DNA of 64,000 nt from Solea solea (taxonomy: Eukaryota > Chordata > Actinopteri > Pleuronectiformes > Soleidae), in NCBI RefSeq assembly GCF_958295425.1, contig NC_081137.1, positions 8,595,738-8,659,737 of the forward strand. Reading direction: 5' to 3'. Below the pieces are notes generated by a model. It was not told the origin of the DNA. It was given only the letters and a program-made list of their open reading frames with translations, and made no database searches. The position numbers were made by a program, and so were the translations under genes. Of this stretch, positions 8,816-18,910 are shown piece by piece. The stretch's first letter is position 1. Every line of letters starts with the position of its first letter.

Positions 8816-10205
8816 TGTTGGGGATCAGCTCATTCAAGATGGAGTCACATGCATCTTGGATGGAGAACACATGGCCCCTTGCTCAGAGACAAAGAGTGTC
8901 ATAAAACTCAGTCAATAAAGATCCCTTATCTTCCACACATCAGTGGGAAACCCACCTCAGTGGTCACTTTGAGACATGTGACCCCCATGTAACAGGCAAT
9001 ACAAAAGCCAGGTTTCCCCTCCTTCCTTTCTCTTTTTCGCTCTTCTCCATCTCACCAGAGGACACAGGCTCCTCTGCTCTCCCCTGCCCTTCTGGGTGCA
9101 GGAAGGACACAGACCTCAGCTCTTCGACTGAAGACCCTTCAGCACAGAGCTTAACAAGCTTCCAGCAGCAAGAGACCCTCTCTGCTGATCTTCGAGCAGG
9201 CCCGCTCACAGCAGCCTGCTATCCTCCCATCAGAGGCAGCGACACCAGAGCCTGCCTAAGGATCAACCAAGGATCCAGAGCCAAGTTAGCTCCAACTAGC
9301 TAACTTTGTGAGGAGGAACCTGAGCCACAGACACCAGAAACACAGTCAACCATCTACTGTTCCTGGACCAACAGACAGCACCTCAAAAGGACACTTTTGC
9401 ATCTTTTAAGGACTTGGTAACGTAACTGGGCCTAGCATAGCATTACACTACTTGGCTAAGCATAGATGAAATGTTATACTGAGCTTACTTGCTCACATAA
9501 AGTGTTGTTGTAATGCCTAGATTTAGGTTAATATGATGTTAGTGATGTCCATGCTTCTTAGCTCTCAGCTCTAGATGTGCATGCTTCTAACCTCTCATCT
9601 AACCTGACATCTCACTTTAGAAAAGTAGTTAACCAAGAAACACAGCAGCCATGCGGTCAAGAAGCCATCTTTGATTCCGCCATCTTGTTGTAGTTTCTTT
9701 GTCAACCGCCATCTTGATTTGTAGTCTACCTCTATCTGACTTGACCATTTGACCTGTACACACAGACTCTCTCTTTTTCACACACACTGTATATAGTTAC
9801 ATTTAGTAGATATTTTTGTTTATATCTTTGATGTCTTTTTAATAAATGTTTTATACAATATACAGTCTGGTCTGATTAATATTGCACAAGTGTGTATATT
9901 GCCAACCTCTTCCCTGTAGAATTCCAATCCTTCAATTCACCTAACTATTGATGTAGTATTGTGATTTATCAATTATTAAGTTAATTATTAATCCTAATCC
10001 AAATTGGTAGTCGGCTTAATTTATGAGACTGTTTTTGGAGGTTATGAATTAATGGTTCATTCAGAACCGATTGTTCTCCTCTGTTTGAGAGGAGTGGTGC
10101 CCCGATTTGAGTTTGACTCAACTTTTTATAATAAATTAATTATTCCATAATTAATCAATTATTAATATTCTAAATTCATAACCAATCACGCCCCTAATCC
10201 CAACA
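8816..10205 (+). repeat. 3' LTR (1,390 bp)
   Basis: The same length as the 5' LTR and, as far as could be read, the same sequence. It ends CCCAACA followed by the TATG duplication at 10206-10209. Confidence 0.93.
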
Positions 10206-10748
10206 TATGTATATATATTTTTTTTATTAATAAATATTTTGAAAAATTAGTATTTGATCGGATCAATGAAAATCAGTCTTAAATAATCACTGTTATTGAC
10301 TATGATATCAAAGATATCCCAATTGAACAGTTTTGAACGTATGAATCCGAGCACATACTCTCTCAACCCCCATTTGTCACAGTATTCATGTGAAAAAGAT
10401 AACAAGCGTTCCTTCAGGTGAATAACAGTAATAATTTATTCAATCAATTAAACCATCATATTCATTAAAGGTGAACATTAATGTATAATGAAAATATATT
10501 GGAGCAACAAATATCACTTGCTAAACTAAACAACACAGGCTATATACAACATAAACACCTGTGTGCGTGCGCGCACGTGACCTGTCTACGCACTCCCAGC
10601 TCGAGGAAGGCACATCACTGCATGGACTGCAGTGGCCGATGTGTGCTCCCCACTCAGCAGCAAAACTATGGCAACAAACACAGGGCAATCAAAGAAAACT
10701 CACTGCGTGATCGCATGGCATGAGCAGGGAATAAACGTGTAAACAAAA
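10206..10748. other. Non-coding DNA between LTR element and Tc1
   Basis: AT-rich start (continuation of the AT microsatellite), then sequence without recognisable gene content. The short open frame at 10481-10723 has no identifiable domain. Confidence 0.35.
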
Positions 10749-10750
10749 TA

Positions 10751-12258
10751 CACTCCTGATCAAAATTTTAAGACCAGTTGAAAAATTGCAAGAATTTACA
10801 TTTTGTACTGTTGGATCTTAAGAAGGTTCTAAGTAGTGCTTCAAAATACAAAAAGAAGAAATGTGAGTGAGACAAAAAAAAAATTTGAGGAAGCAATTTA
10901 TTGCAAACAACCATTAAACTGAAATGGGCTGTTCCTCAGCTGATCAAAAGTTTAAGACATCTCAAAAAAAAAACAACCCTAAAATAGAAATAACATTTTC
11001 AAAAAAGGACTGATAAGGTGATAAGTAGCTGTGCCATTCTTGTTAATCACCTAAAAAATTTGTTTTGGCATGCTTGATACTAGTGTTTCCAGGAGGCTAG
11101 TGAGAATGTTGCTCCAAGTGGTGAAGATGGCTTCACGGAGGGCATCAACTGTCTGGAACTGGTCTCCATTTTTGTTGACTTCCCTTGCCATCCAACCCCA
11201 AGTGTTTTAAATTGGATTTAGATCAGTGGAACACACACAATGGTTCAAAAGAGTGATGTTATTTCTCTGGAAGAGGTCCTTTGCCAGGCGGGCATTGTGA
11301 ACTGCAGCGTTGTCCTGTTGAAAAACCCAGTCATTACCACACAGACGATGGCCTTCAGTCATGAGGGATGCCCCCTGCAACATCTCCACATAGCCAGCTG
11401 CAGTTTGATGCCTCTGCACAACCTGAAGCTCCATTGTTCCATTGAAGGAAAAATCCCCCCAGATCATGATGGCGCCCCCTCCACTGTGCCGTGTAGAAAA
11501 CATCTCAGGTGGGATCTCCTTGTCTTACCGGTAACGTTGGAAGCCATTAGGACCGTCAAGGTTACATTTTTCTCATCAGAGAATAAAACTTTCTTCCACC
11601 TTGCAATGTCCCATGTTTGGGGCTCTTGTGCAAACTCCAAACAGGCAATTTTGTCCCATTGAAGAAGACGAGGCCTTTGAAGACGTTTTTTGTTCTTAAA
11701 ACCCATCTCTCGCAGATGCCGTTTAATCGTTATGGGACTGTGACAAGCTTAATTTGGGCCAAGGATCGTCCCATGTCTTGACGGACAATGACATATTTTG
11801 GGTCAACCACTTGACTTTTTTGTTCCATAATCCTCAGGACCTTTTAAGAAGTTTAAAATGACTGTCTTACTGTGTCCAACCTCAGCAGCAATGGCACGCT
11901 GCGAGAGGCCTTGCTGAATCAGCGCAACAATCCGACCATGTTCAAAGAGAGAAAGCTTTTTTGCCTTTGCCATCACGAGTTCATGACAGTGTGGATACCT
12001 GACTGAACATTTTTGCGAAGATTCAAGATCCAAACTTTTGATCAGCTGATGAACAGCCTATTTCAGTTTAATGGTTGTTTGCAATAGATAGCTTACTCAA
12101 TTGTTTTTTGTCTCACTCCCATTTCTTCTTTTTGTATTTTGAAGCGCTACTTAGAACCTTCTTAAGATCCACCTGCATGTTGGATCCTAAGAAGGTGATC
12201 TTAAGAAATGTAAATTCTTGCAATTTTTTAACTGGCCTTAAAATTTTGATCAGGAGTG
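10751..12258 (-). mobile_element. Tc1/mariner-family transposon, decayed
   Basis: A 1,508-bp element flanked by TA duplications (10749-10750, 12259-12260). Its ends cactcctgatcaaaatttta and the inverse show long imperfect terminal inverted repeats of about 200 bp. The outer sequence ctgatcaaaattt recurs near the inner edge of each repeat (ctgatcaaaagttt near 10940; inverse near 12035-12050), which is the IR/DR arrangement of Sleeping Beauty-type Tc1 elements. The transposase lies on the minus strand and is broken, so the copy is non-autonomous. Confidence 0.93.
11156..12033 (-). pseudogene. Tc1-like transposase, frameshifted
   Basis: Read on the minus strand. 12033-11803 encodes the N-terminal helix-turn-helix (LSLFEHGRIVALIQQGLSQR, AAEVGHSKTVI). 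11706-11464 carries [16 protein letters not shown] and the first catalytic Asp in VLFSDEKNV, then loses frame. 11503-11207 carries [15 protein letters not shown] and the second Asp in [13 protein letters not shown]. It ends at DLNPI, where the codon for the third catalytic acid (Glu in DLNPIE) is a TAA stop at 11207-11209. Sequence beyond still reads TWGWMAREVN in the same frame. Part of the second DNA-binding region is scrambled near 11710-11800. No functional transposase can be made. Confidence 0.88.
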
Positions 12259-12260
12259 TA

Positions 12261-13092
12261 TAAACAGTTAACAAAGATAACACAAATAACAACGTGTGGG
12301 TGCGCAATCCAACACATTCAACACAAAATAAAGTTTATAAAACACTTAACACTGCCCAGAACACTTTTGCCTGTTACTGTAAGCCGATAACAAGGTGTGC
12401 GGTCCGTCATTGGGTCCGGTCCAGTACGTTGGAGTCGCGGAGCGTGGATAGCCGTTGTTTGCCGTTGTCTGGACAACACCCCCTGGAATGTTGTCCAGTA
12501 AGGGCAGTAAGATAGATTGTCTCTAGAACAGGCCTGGTTAGGTGATCAGGCCAGTGGGTTCAGTACTTTTGGGACTGAACTTCACCATTTAGTTCCCTCT
12601 GCAGAGGTTGTTGCTGGAGGGTGGTGTTTACTGTGATGTGACCATTAAAAGGGCGTCCATGATCTTGATCTCCCAGTCTTACTGACTAGAGTCAAGGTGA
12701 GTGGAGGCCTACGTCATCAATATGCACAGTGCTATTCTGGCAGGTTCACCTTAGTAGCTGTGTCATGCCGGTCACGCCATCAGGACACCATCCACTTTTC
12801 CTGAGTCTTCATGGTTTCAGACATGCTGCCCTGGCACATTTACTCAGATGCAGATATTCTGAGATAATTGGTTATTAGGACAAACCCATTGAATATCTTT
12901 CGATTTAGATGCACAGGTTCAGAGTCAGGTAGAGTGAGGGATCCTTGTTATAAAATGCCAGGAGGTGTGCGGACTGGACTGCGGCCAGCGGTCGCCGTAT
13001 TTAGTCAGCGAACGTATTTCACCGACGTACAAACACACATTTTTAAGAAAAGGTCACATAGAGCTCATAACTGACCATTCTGACACGTCACA
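12261..13092. other. Non-coding DNA, no gene recognised
   Basis: No coding exon, RNA or complete repeat could be supported. A small inverted repeat ggacaac/gttgtcc occurs around 12471-12497. The open frames at 12294-12515 and 12868-13074 show no domain. Confidence 0.35.
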
Positions 13093-13094
13093 TA

Positions 13095-13251
13095 CAGCGG
13101 CAGTTTATGCAGTTCGCTGCTGGCGATCAGCGGTGCTGTCACTAAGTATCCGTGTGTCGGAGGTCTCTTTCTGTGACGGCACTCTCTGTGAAAATCAGTT
13201 AAGCACTGCTGATCGCCAGCGGCGAGCGGCGAGCTGCCTACACTGCCGCTG
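13095..13251. mobile_element. 157-bp miniature inverted-repeat element
   Basis: Starts cagcggcag and ends ctgccgctg, with imperfect terminal inverted repeats of about 50 bp that include ggcgatcagcggtgctg and its inverse. It is flanked by TA on both sides (13093-13094, 13252-13253). A related partial copy follows at 13290-13460. It is non-coding; TA flanks would suit Tc1/mariner-type mobilisation, but this is inference. Confidence 0.6.
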
Positions 13252-13289
13252 TACGTAGCATACAGTCACCGGTCTGTAACAGTTGAATG

Positions 13290-13460
13290 CAGCGGCAGTT
13301 TATGCAGCTCGCAGCGCGCTGCTGGCGATCAGCGGTGGCGATCAGGGGTGCTGTCTCTAAGTGTTTTTAACTGTTTTACAGTTAGGCACTGTTCGGCTCG
13401 ATCCTTGTGTAGGACGTCTCTTCCTGTGACGGCACTCTCGCTGTTTTCCGCGCACACTGC
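13290..13460. repeat. Partial second copy of the miniature element
   Basis: Repeats agcggcagtttatgcag, ctggcgatcagcggtg and ctgtgacggcactctc from the element at 13095-13251, with extra inserted bases and no clear right-hand terminal repeat. The pair forms a direct repeat with a spacing of about 195 bp at the left end. Confidence 0.55.
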
Positions 13461-13594
13461 CATGTTGATATTGTCAGAGAACTAGTGGAGGGAGGGGGAG
13501 AGGTATGGAGCTGAGGGAACATGATCTGAGCGAGTGAGCGCTGTAAAGAGGACAAATCAGAAACCCCCTGGAAGAAGTGGGTGTGTTGCCTGTG

Positions 13595-14397
13595 TCTCAT
13601 TTGCATGTAAAGGGACAACGCACAAAACAGAGCGTTCTGAAAGGGGCGGGTTTAGCAGGGTTATTGAACTGCTATGATGCTTCATCCTTACCCTGGATTT
13701 CCACTGGACGCGGAACGGCCGCGGAACGGCAGCCGTTGCAAATCGCTTCCATTCTAATCAATGTGAGCATTCCCACCGGCCGCGCTGCGGCGCGGATCAG
13801 CAGCGGCCCAGAAGCGCTATCGATAGGAATCAGTTCTATTTTTTCCGTTGGCGCTGCTGAACCTCGTAAATTTCAACGAAGCAGATCGCACAAGACAGGA
13901 AGTCCGACACAGTATCAAAGTAAAACACTTCCGCCCCCCTTTCAAAATAAAACACAATGCGCAGGTCACAACTTCACCTCAACGTTACGTCATAACCGGT
14001 GCTCCCAGGTCAACAGTCATTTGATCCGAGGGTCTCGGAGACAATGGACGACGAGAGACTGATTATGGAAGTGGAGAAATGAAAGAAGCTGTGTTGTTGT
14101 TGTTTCCTTTATTCACACAGTCTATCGCGGGATCTCGCGTCCGTTCGAGATTATCGCGCGATCTTCTGTGAATACCGCTGGCTCCCAAGGCTCCGCGCCG
14201 CTGCCGTAACGCGCCCGGTGGGGATTGACGTTTGGGAGAGGACGAAGCAGAACCGCGCCGCGGCCGTTCCGCGGCCGTTCCGCGTCCAGTGGAAATCCAG
14301 GGTTATGGTATTTTGACCAAAGCATTTCACTGACATGTTCATTAGGACACCAGGGAACTATTTTAATTGGGGAAATAGGGTATAATATGTCCCCTTT
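13595..14397. repeat. Older repeat split by a Harbinger-like MITE
   Basis: The left piece (about 13595-13687, ttgcatgtaaagggacaac and a ggggcgggtttagcaggg phrase) and right piece (14306-14397, ending ataatatgtcccctttaa) look like two halves of one dispersed fish repeat interrupted by the element at 13691-14302. The class and exact outer borders are uncertain. Confidence 0.45.
13691..14302. mobile_element. Harbinger-like MITE (612 bp)
   Basis: Perfect 40-bp terminal inverted repeats (13691-13730 and 14263-14302) start ccctggatttccactggacg. The target duplication is TTA (13688-13690, 14303-14305). A 3-bp TTA/TWA duplication is characteristic of the PIF/Harbinger superfamily. No transposase is present. 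The GC-rich, CpG-rich termini contrast with the AT-rich surroundings. Perfect repeats suggest a fairly recent insertion. Confidence 0.85.
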
Positions 14398-15004
14398 AAC
14401 AACCAAAGTGGTGGTGGAGGTAAGGATCTATTCGACCAGGTCAAGTGGGACTAAATAAGAAGGGTTGTACCGCTACTTTAAGTCACTGACGGGCGAGCTG
14501 ACTTCTCTGTTAAAGTCCTGCACAAGAGTCCTAACTCTACACACAAAGGTTTAAATCTTCTCAGATCTTCTGACAGAGTCCTTATGACAATGCAAAGATG
14601 TTAAGTGGAGGTTACTCCTAACAACCAAATAGACCTGTTTTTTATAAATGGTTGGTGCGTGCTGAAAAGGTGGAGCACGCAACCATGTGAGTGGTGAGGT
14701 AAAAGTAATGCATTTTCCATTCCTTAGGGTAGGAGGGAGAGCTCTGGCACTGGTTGCAGGAACCTGCTTCCCTCTTTCGGATGTGGAAAACGGCTTATGG
14801 GTTCAAAGAAAAAGAAATGGTTGACGAACAAACAACAAACAAACTGAAGAAGCTTGAATTGGTGAGGAGCATCTGGTTTCTTGGCAGCAGCCACTTTGTT
14901 ATTCGCGACTTAACAAAATGCTGGCTGGACCAAAGGCTAAGGTGGAGTTACACTGAGCTAAGATGTGACTTGGTTGGCAGTCACAAGCAGAGAAGCTACT
15001 GAGG
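14398..15004. other. Non-coding DNA, no gene recognised
   Basis: No supported gene. The open frame at 14754-15002 has no recognisable domain and grades into the LINE that begins near 15005. Confidence 0.35.
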
Positions 15005-16550
15005 AGATCCTCACCAATGTGCAAAGAATCTTTGAATCTTTGCACATCAACATGGCGCCCTCCGTGGCTGACGTGTTTGCGTCATCTCCCCAACAACTAC
15101 TTTGTTTTGTATATATTGTTATCTGGGTTTGCGCCCTAAATGCTAAGTCTGGCAACGCTCTAATTAGATACAGCAGAGAGGCGCTTTTGGACATCGGTTT
15201 AGCCTCCTCTACACTGCATACAGACAACGACTTAAGCAAGCCCCCCCAGTAAGTACTACTGTTAAAGGGTGGAATGAAGAGACCGAACTGGTGCTTCAGG
15301 ACTGCTTTGGGAGTACAAATCCCAAACCAAAAGCCCTGGATTAACCAGGAAGTTCGGTCTATGGTAGCATAGACCGAACCGAACGTGCTCGCTCTACTGC
15401 ATTTGCTTCAGGCAGCGCTGACTACTACAAGAAGGCTAGATATGACCTGAGTAGGTCCATCAGAGATGCCAAGAGGCAATACAGACTGAAGCTAGAGGGT
15501 TTCTACTCCACCACAGATTCACGACGCATGTGGCAAGGTCTACAACACATCACAGACTACCAGCAGGGGAGCAGAGGGGCCACGACCAGCCAGCCCTCCC
15601 TACCAGATGAGCTGAATGAGTTCTACGCCCACTTTGAGACTCTCAACACCAACCAACAGGGAGGATCTCTGACCACAGAGCATGCACAGGACTCACCACT
15701 CACTGTGATAACAGCAGAGGTGCGTACAGTTCTGAGGAGAACAAACCCACGAAAGGCAGCCGGCCCAGACATCATCTCGGGGCGTGCCCTCAGGGCCTGT
15801 TCATCGGAGCTAGCTGATGTGCTTGCCGACATCTACAACCTGTCACTAGCACAAGCTGTTGTTCCTACCTGCTTCAAGTCCACCACCATTGTTCCCCTTC
15901 CAAAGAAAAACACTGTGACCTGCCTGAATGACTATCGTCCCATTGCACTCACCCCTATAGTGATGAAGTGTTTCGAGAGGATAGTCATGACCCACATCAA
16001 GTAGACCATCCCGGACACCGTGGACCCTTTACAGTTTGCATATATCGTCAGAACCGGTCCACTGATGACGCAATTAATACCGTCATCCACACCACCCTCA
16101 CTCACTTAGAGGCCAAGGACACGTACGTCATGCTGCTCTTCATCGACTTCAGTTCTGCGTTTAACGCAGTCATTCCACAAAAACTCTTTGTCAAGCTTCT
16201 CATCCTTGGACTTGGACACCTGCTCTCTGTAACTGGGTGCTGAGCTTTCTCAGAGACAGACCCGAGTCAGTCAGCATGGGCAACCATACATCACTAACAA
16301 GAACTGTAACCATAGGGACCTCCCAGCGTGTGATCAAAACTGCACAGTCCATCTCTGGAGCAGCCTTCCCCTCACTTCAGGACATTTACTCCACTAGGGC
16401 CACAAGAAGAGCACACAACGTCATAAAAGACAATACACACCCACAGCACAGACTCTTCACGCTGCTGCCATCAGGCAGACGCTACCAGAGTCTGAGATCC
16501 AGAACCACAAGGATGACGAACAGCTTTTACCCACAGAGGGCAGGCAGTTG
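15005..16550 (+). pseudogene. Rex1/Babar-like LINE, internally deleted
   Basis: Pieces of one non-LTR retrotransposon ORF appear in order but in changing frames. 15165-15245 is the start of the endonuclease ORF (IRYSREALLDIGLASS); most of the endonuclease is then missing. 15260-16000 holds the linker and RT start: ELVLQDCFGSTN, RDAKRQYRLKLEGFYST, MWQGLQHITDYQQG, NPRKAAGPDIISGRAL, PTCFKSTTIVPLPKK and [10 protein letters not shown]. After a stop at 16002 and a frame change, [10 protein letters not shown] and [12 protein letters not shown] (RT motif A) follow at about 16040-16170. RT motifs B and C, including the YxDD box, are deleted between about 16315 and 16335. The C-terminal piece has RRAHNVIKDNTHPQHRLF and LPSGRRYQSL. 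It is inactive. The 3' end is replaced by an L2-like LINE at about 16547. Confidence 0.82.
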
Positions 16551-16570
16551 CTAATCAATTATGTGAATAT

Positions 16571-17821
16571 TTGCGCATTAATGGCCTGTTTGAAGATTTT
16601 CAGTCAGGTTTTAGATTAAACCATAGCACAGAAACAGCGCTAGTTAAAGTTAGTAATGATCTTCTCTTGGCTTCAGATAATGGTCTAGTCTCTTTACTTG
16701 TCCTGTTGGATCTTAGTGCTGTATTTGACTCCATTGATCATAATATTCTACTGCAGAGATTGGAGCAGACTCTTGGTATCACAGGTGCTGCCCTCTGCTG
16801 TTTTAAATCATACTTATCTGATAGATTCCAGTTTGTTCATGTTAATGATAAAGCCTCACTGCAAACAAAAGTTAATTGTGAAGTTCCACAAGGCTCAGTG
16901 CTTGGGCCTATACTTTTTACCTTATATATGCTTCCTCTAGGGAACATTATTAGAAAGCACAACATACACTTTCATTGTTATGCAGATGACACACAGCTAT
17001 ATTTATCAATGAGGCCGGATAAAATAAATCAGGTTGTTCAACTCCAGGAATGTCTCAGATACATTAAGTCTTGGATGACCTGTAACTTTCTACTTTTAAA
17101 CTCAGAAAAAACTGAGGTCATTATACTCGGCCCTAAACACCTCAGAGAAAAACTTTCCGATCACATTGTCACTTTAGATTACATCACCCTGGCTTCCAGT
17201 TCCACTGTGAGGAACCTTGGAGTTACTTTTGACCAGGAAATGTCATTTGATTCACACATAAAACTAATTTCCAGAACAGCCTTCTTCAACCTGCGGAACA
17301 TTATGAAAATTAGAAACATTCTGTCTTTACAGGATGTTGAAAAACTAGTTCATGCTTTTGTTACATCTAGATTAGATGACTGTAACTCCTTATTATCAGG
17401 ATGTTCCAACAAGTCTGTTAGAACCCTTCAGTTAATTCAAAATGCTGCAGCACGAGTTCTGACAGGAACTAGAAAGAGAGACCACATAACTCCAGTGTTA
17501 GCTTCTCTACACTGGCTCCCTGTACAGTTTAGAATTCAATTTAAAATCCTCCTCCTCACGTACAAAGCACTTAATGGTCAGGCCCCTTCATACCTGAAAG
17601 ACTTAGTCTTACCCTATCACCCTAATAGACCACTTAGGTCACAAAATACAGGTTTACTTGTGGTTCCCAGAGTCTGTAAGAGTAGAATGGGAGGTAGAGC
17701 CTTTAGTTACCAGGCTCCTCTCCTGTGGAACCAGCTCCCAATGATAGTTCGGGAGGCGGACACTCTCTCTGTATTTAAAGTTAAACTTAAAACTTTCCTT
17801 TTTGATAAAGCTTATAGTTAG
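16571..17821 (+). CDS. L2-like reverse transcriptase, C-terminal part
   Basis: About 416 codons, open from the 5' truncation (in frame upstream to about 16544) to TAG at 17819-17821. Motifs in order: FQSGFRLNHSTETALV (motif 1/2 region), LVLLDLSAVFDSIDH (motif A with the catalytic Asp), VPQGSVLGPILFTLY (motif B), FHCYADDTQLY (motif C, YADD near residue 137), NSEKTEVIILGP and LGVTFDQEMSF. The tail includes the conserved HITPVLASLHWLPV and RSQNTGLLVVPRV segments of L2-type elements. The endonuclease and RT N-terminus are absent, so it cannot retrotranspose alone. The coding frame is undamaged, suggesting modest age. Confidence 0.82.
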   Translation: MRINGLFEDFQSGFRLNHSTETALVKVSNDLLLASDNGLVSLLVLLDLSAVFDSIDHNILLQRLEQTLGITGAALCCFKSYLSDRFQFVHVNDKASLQTKVNCEVPQGSVLGPILFTLYMLPLGNIIRKHNIHFHCYADDTQLYLSMRPDKINQVVQLQECLRYIKSWMTCNFLLLNSEKTEVIILGPKHLREKLSDHIVTLDYITLASSSTVRNLGVTFDQEMSFDSHIKLISRTAFFNLRNIMKIRNILSLQDVEKLVHAFVTSRLDDCNSLLSGCSNKSVRTLQLIQNAAARVLTGTRKRDHITPVLASLHWLPVQFRIQFKILLLTYKALNGQAPSYLKDLVLPYHPNRPLRSQNTGLLVVPRVCKSRMGGRAFSYQAPLLWNQLPMIVREADTLSVFKVKLKTFLFDKAYS

Positions 17822-18002
17822 AGCTGGTTCAGGGAAACCTGGACCAGCTCTTAGTTATGCTGCTATAGAACTAGACTGCTGGGGGATTTTTCCTGTGGTG
17901 CACGCACATTCACTCTCTCACACTCAGAATATGATTATGACTTTTTATATGTCATTAACCTTGTCTCTTTCTCTCCCTAGTTTGTGTATTTCCTTCCTTC
18001 CC

Positions 18003-18024
18003 TCTCTCTCTCTCTCTCTCTCTC
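18003..18024 (+). repeat. (CT)n microsatellite in LINE 3' UTR
   Basis: A pure CT run preceded by ccttccttccct. The matching GA run occurs in the inverted copy near 27946-27966, so it belongs to the LINE family. Confidence 0.85.
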
Positions 18025-18113
18025 TGTATTCTCATCATGCAGGTTGCGGGACCAAGATCCAGTTTTCGAGGCTACGCTTATCATCACCATTATTATTGTG
18101 CCATAATTAAAAA

Positions 18114-18910
18114 GTCGAAGGGGCGGGTCTAGCCAAAAGGCCTGGTTTCTGAGCGGGTTTTTGGCAGTAACTCGAAGAGTACACGAAGGCAGGGCCCGTT
18201 CTGGGTGTTCGCCTGGACGGCCCGCATCCGCCGAGACCCCAGCCGGCCCGGTCGAACGCATGGTTCTCGAGATGCCCCCCAGAACCGGTGGCGTTTTCGT
18301 CGCGGCGTGTCCCTTTTCCTTTTCTTTTTCCTTTTGGGGGCCACCCTGTACGCCGAGCGGGTGGCTGTGGGTCGTCGGGAACTGCCAAGGGTTAGGTTTT
18401 AGGCAAGAGGCCTGGCAGGGGTAAGGTCAGGGCAGAGGAAACTGGGCCAGGCCGTTAAGTCATCGACTTTCGAAATGTCAACCGTGTACATGGGTCAGGG
18501 TAAGGGATTATATACGACTCCCTACGCTGTGGGGTTAAGGACTGTGTACAATTAAATTAGGCTGCTACAGATGAATGAATGAAATGAACGGTAATTTGTT
18601 GATGGTCCCTAAATGAGACCACGGTAGTTAAGAGTGATGGGTCGGACTTTGAACAAGCCGCGATCGTGCACCTATCGCAGGGTGGAGAAGGAGGAGGGTG
18701 CCGTTGGATCTGGAACGAATGTCTGTTGAATATCCAACCTGAAACTGATTTCAGCGCGGTACGTTGTTGGAGGTGATCGGCTCCGCCTCTGAGGACGCTC
18801 GGTGCTCACAGTGCCCGGGGGAAGAGCAGCGTTACCTCGGCCTGTCCTGACGAAATGACCCACTGTCTCAGACGTCTCTGTCATTAGATGCTTGGTGTGA
18901 TCCATAGATT
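18114..18910. other. GC- and CpG-rich anonymous segment
   Basis: Composition changes sharply after the L2-like LINE: 18120-18420 is rich in G+C and CpG (cctggacggcccgcatccgc), falling off toward 18910. Open frames in several phases (18107-18424) have no recognisable domain and reflect composition. It may be a CpG island, rDNA-spacer-like or a transposon fragment; no identity is supported. Confidence 0.35.

Larger units (their letters stand above)
4374..10205 (+). mobile_element. Complete gag-only LTR retroelement
   Basis: A 5,832-bp element has two 1,390-bp LTRs (4374-5763, 8816-10205) that show no difference I could find by reading. Both start TGTTGGGG and end CCCAACA, and they are flanked by a 4-bp duplication TATG (4370-4373, 10206-10209). 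A primer-binding site follows the first LTR and a purine tract precedes the second. The internal 3,052 bp carries one intact Gag-like ORF (6527-8230). No protease, reverse transcriptase, RNase H, integrase or envelope is detectable, so the element is non-autonomous and presumably mobilised in trans by a relative. The near-identity of the LTRs implies recent insertion. Gypsy-like versus endogenous-retrovirus-like ancestry cannot be settled without pol. Confidence 0.92.
16547..18113 (+). mobile_element. L2-like LINE, 5'-truncated, ORF intact to stop
   Basis: Begins abruptly in the RT domain (NQLCEYLRINGLFEDFQSGF) right after the Rex1-like piece, runs through the complete RT C-terminal half, and continues into a 3' UTR with a (CT)n tract. 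The same family, inverted, lies at 27476-29075. Both share the 3' UTR up to aattaaaaagtcga. The inverted copy continues about 370 bp further, so this copy has lost its true 3' end at about 18113. Confidence 0.85.

Noticed and set aside
18130..18142. U2 snRNA gene on the minus strand
   Set aside because: Only 13 bases (ggccttttggcta on the minus strand) match the U2 5' region as I recall it. Flanking sequence does not continue the match.
18107..18424. Overlapping ORFs in the GC-rich block
   Set aside because: Several frames on both strands are open at once, as expected from high GC content. None shows a domain or conserved motif.
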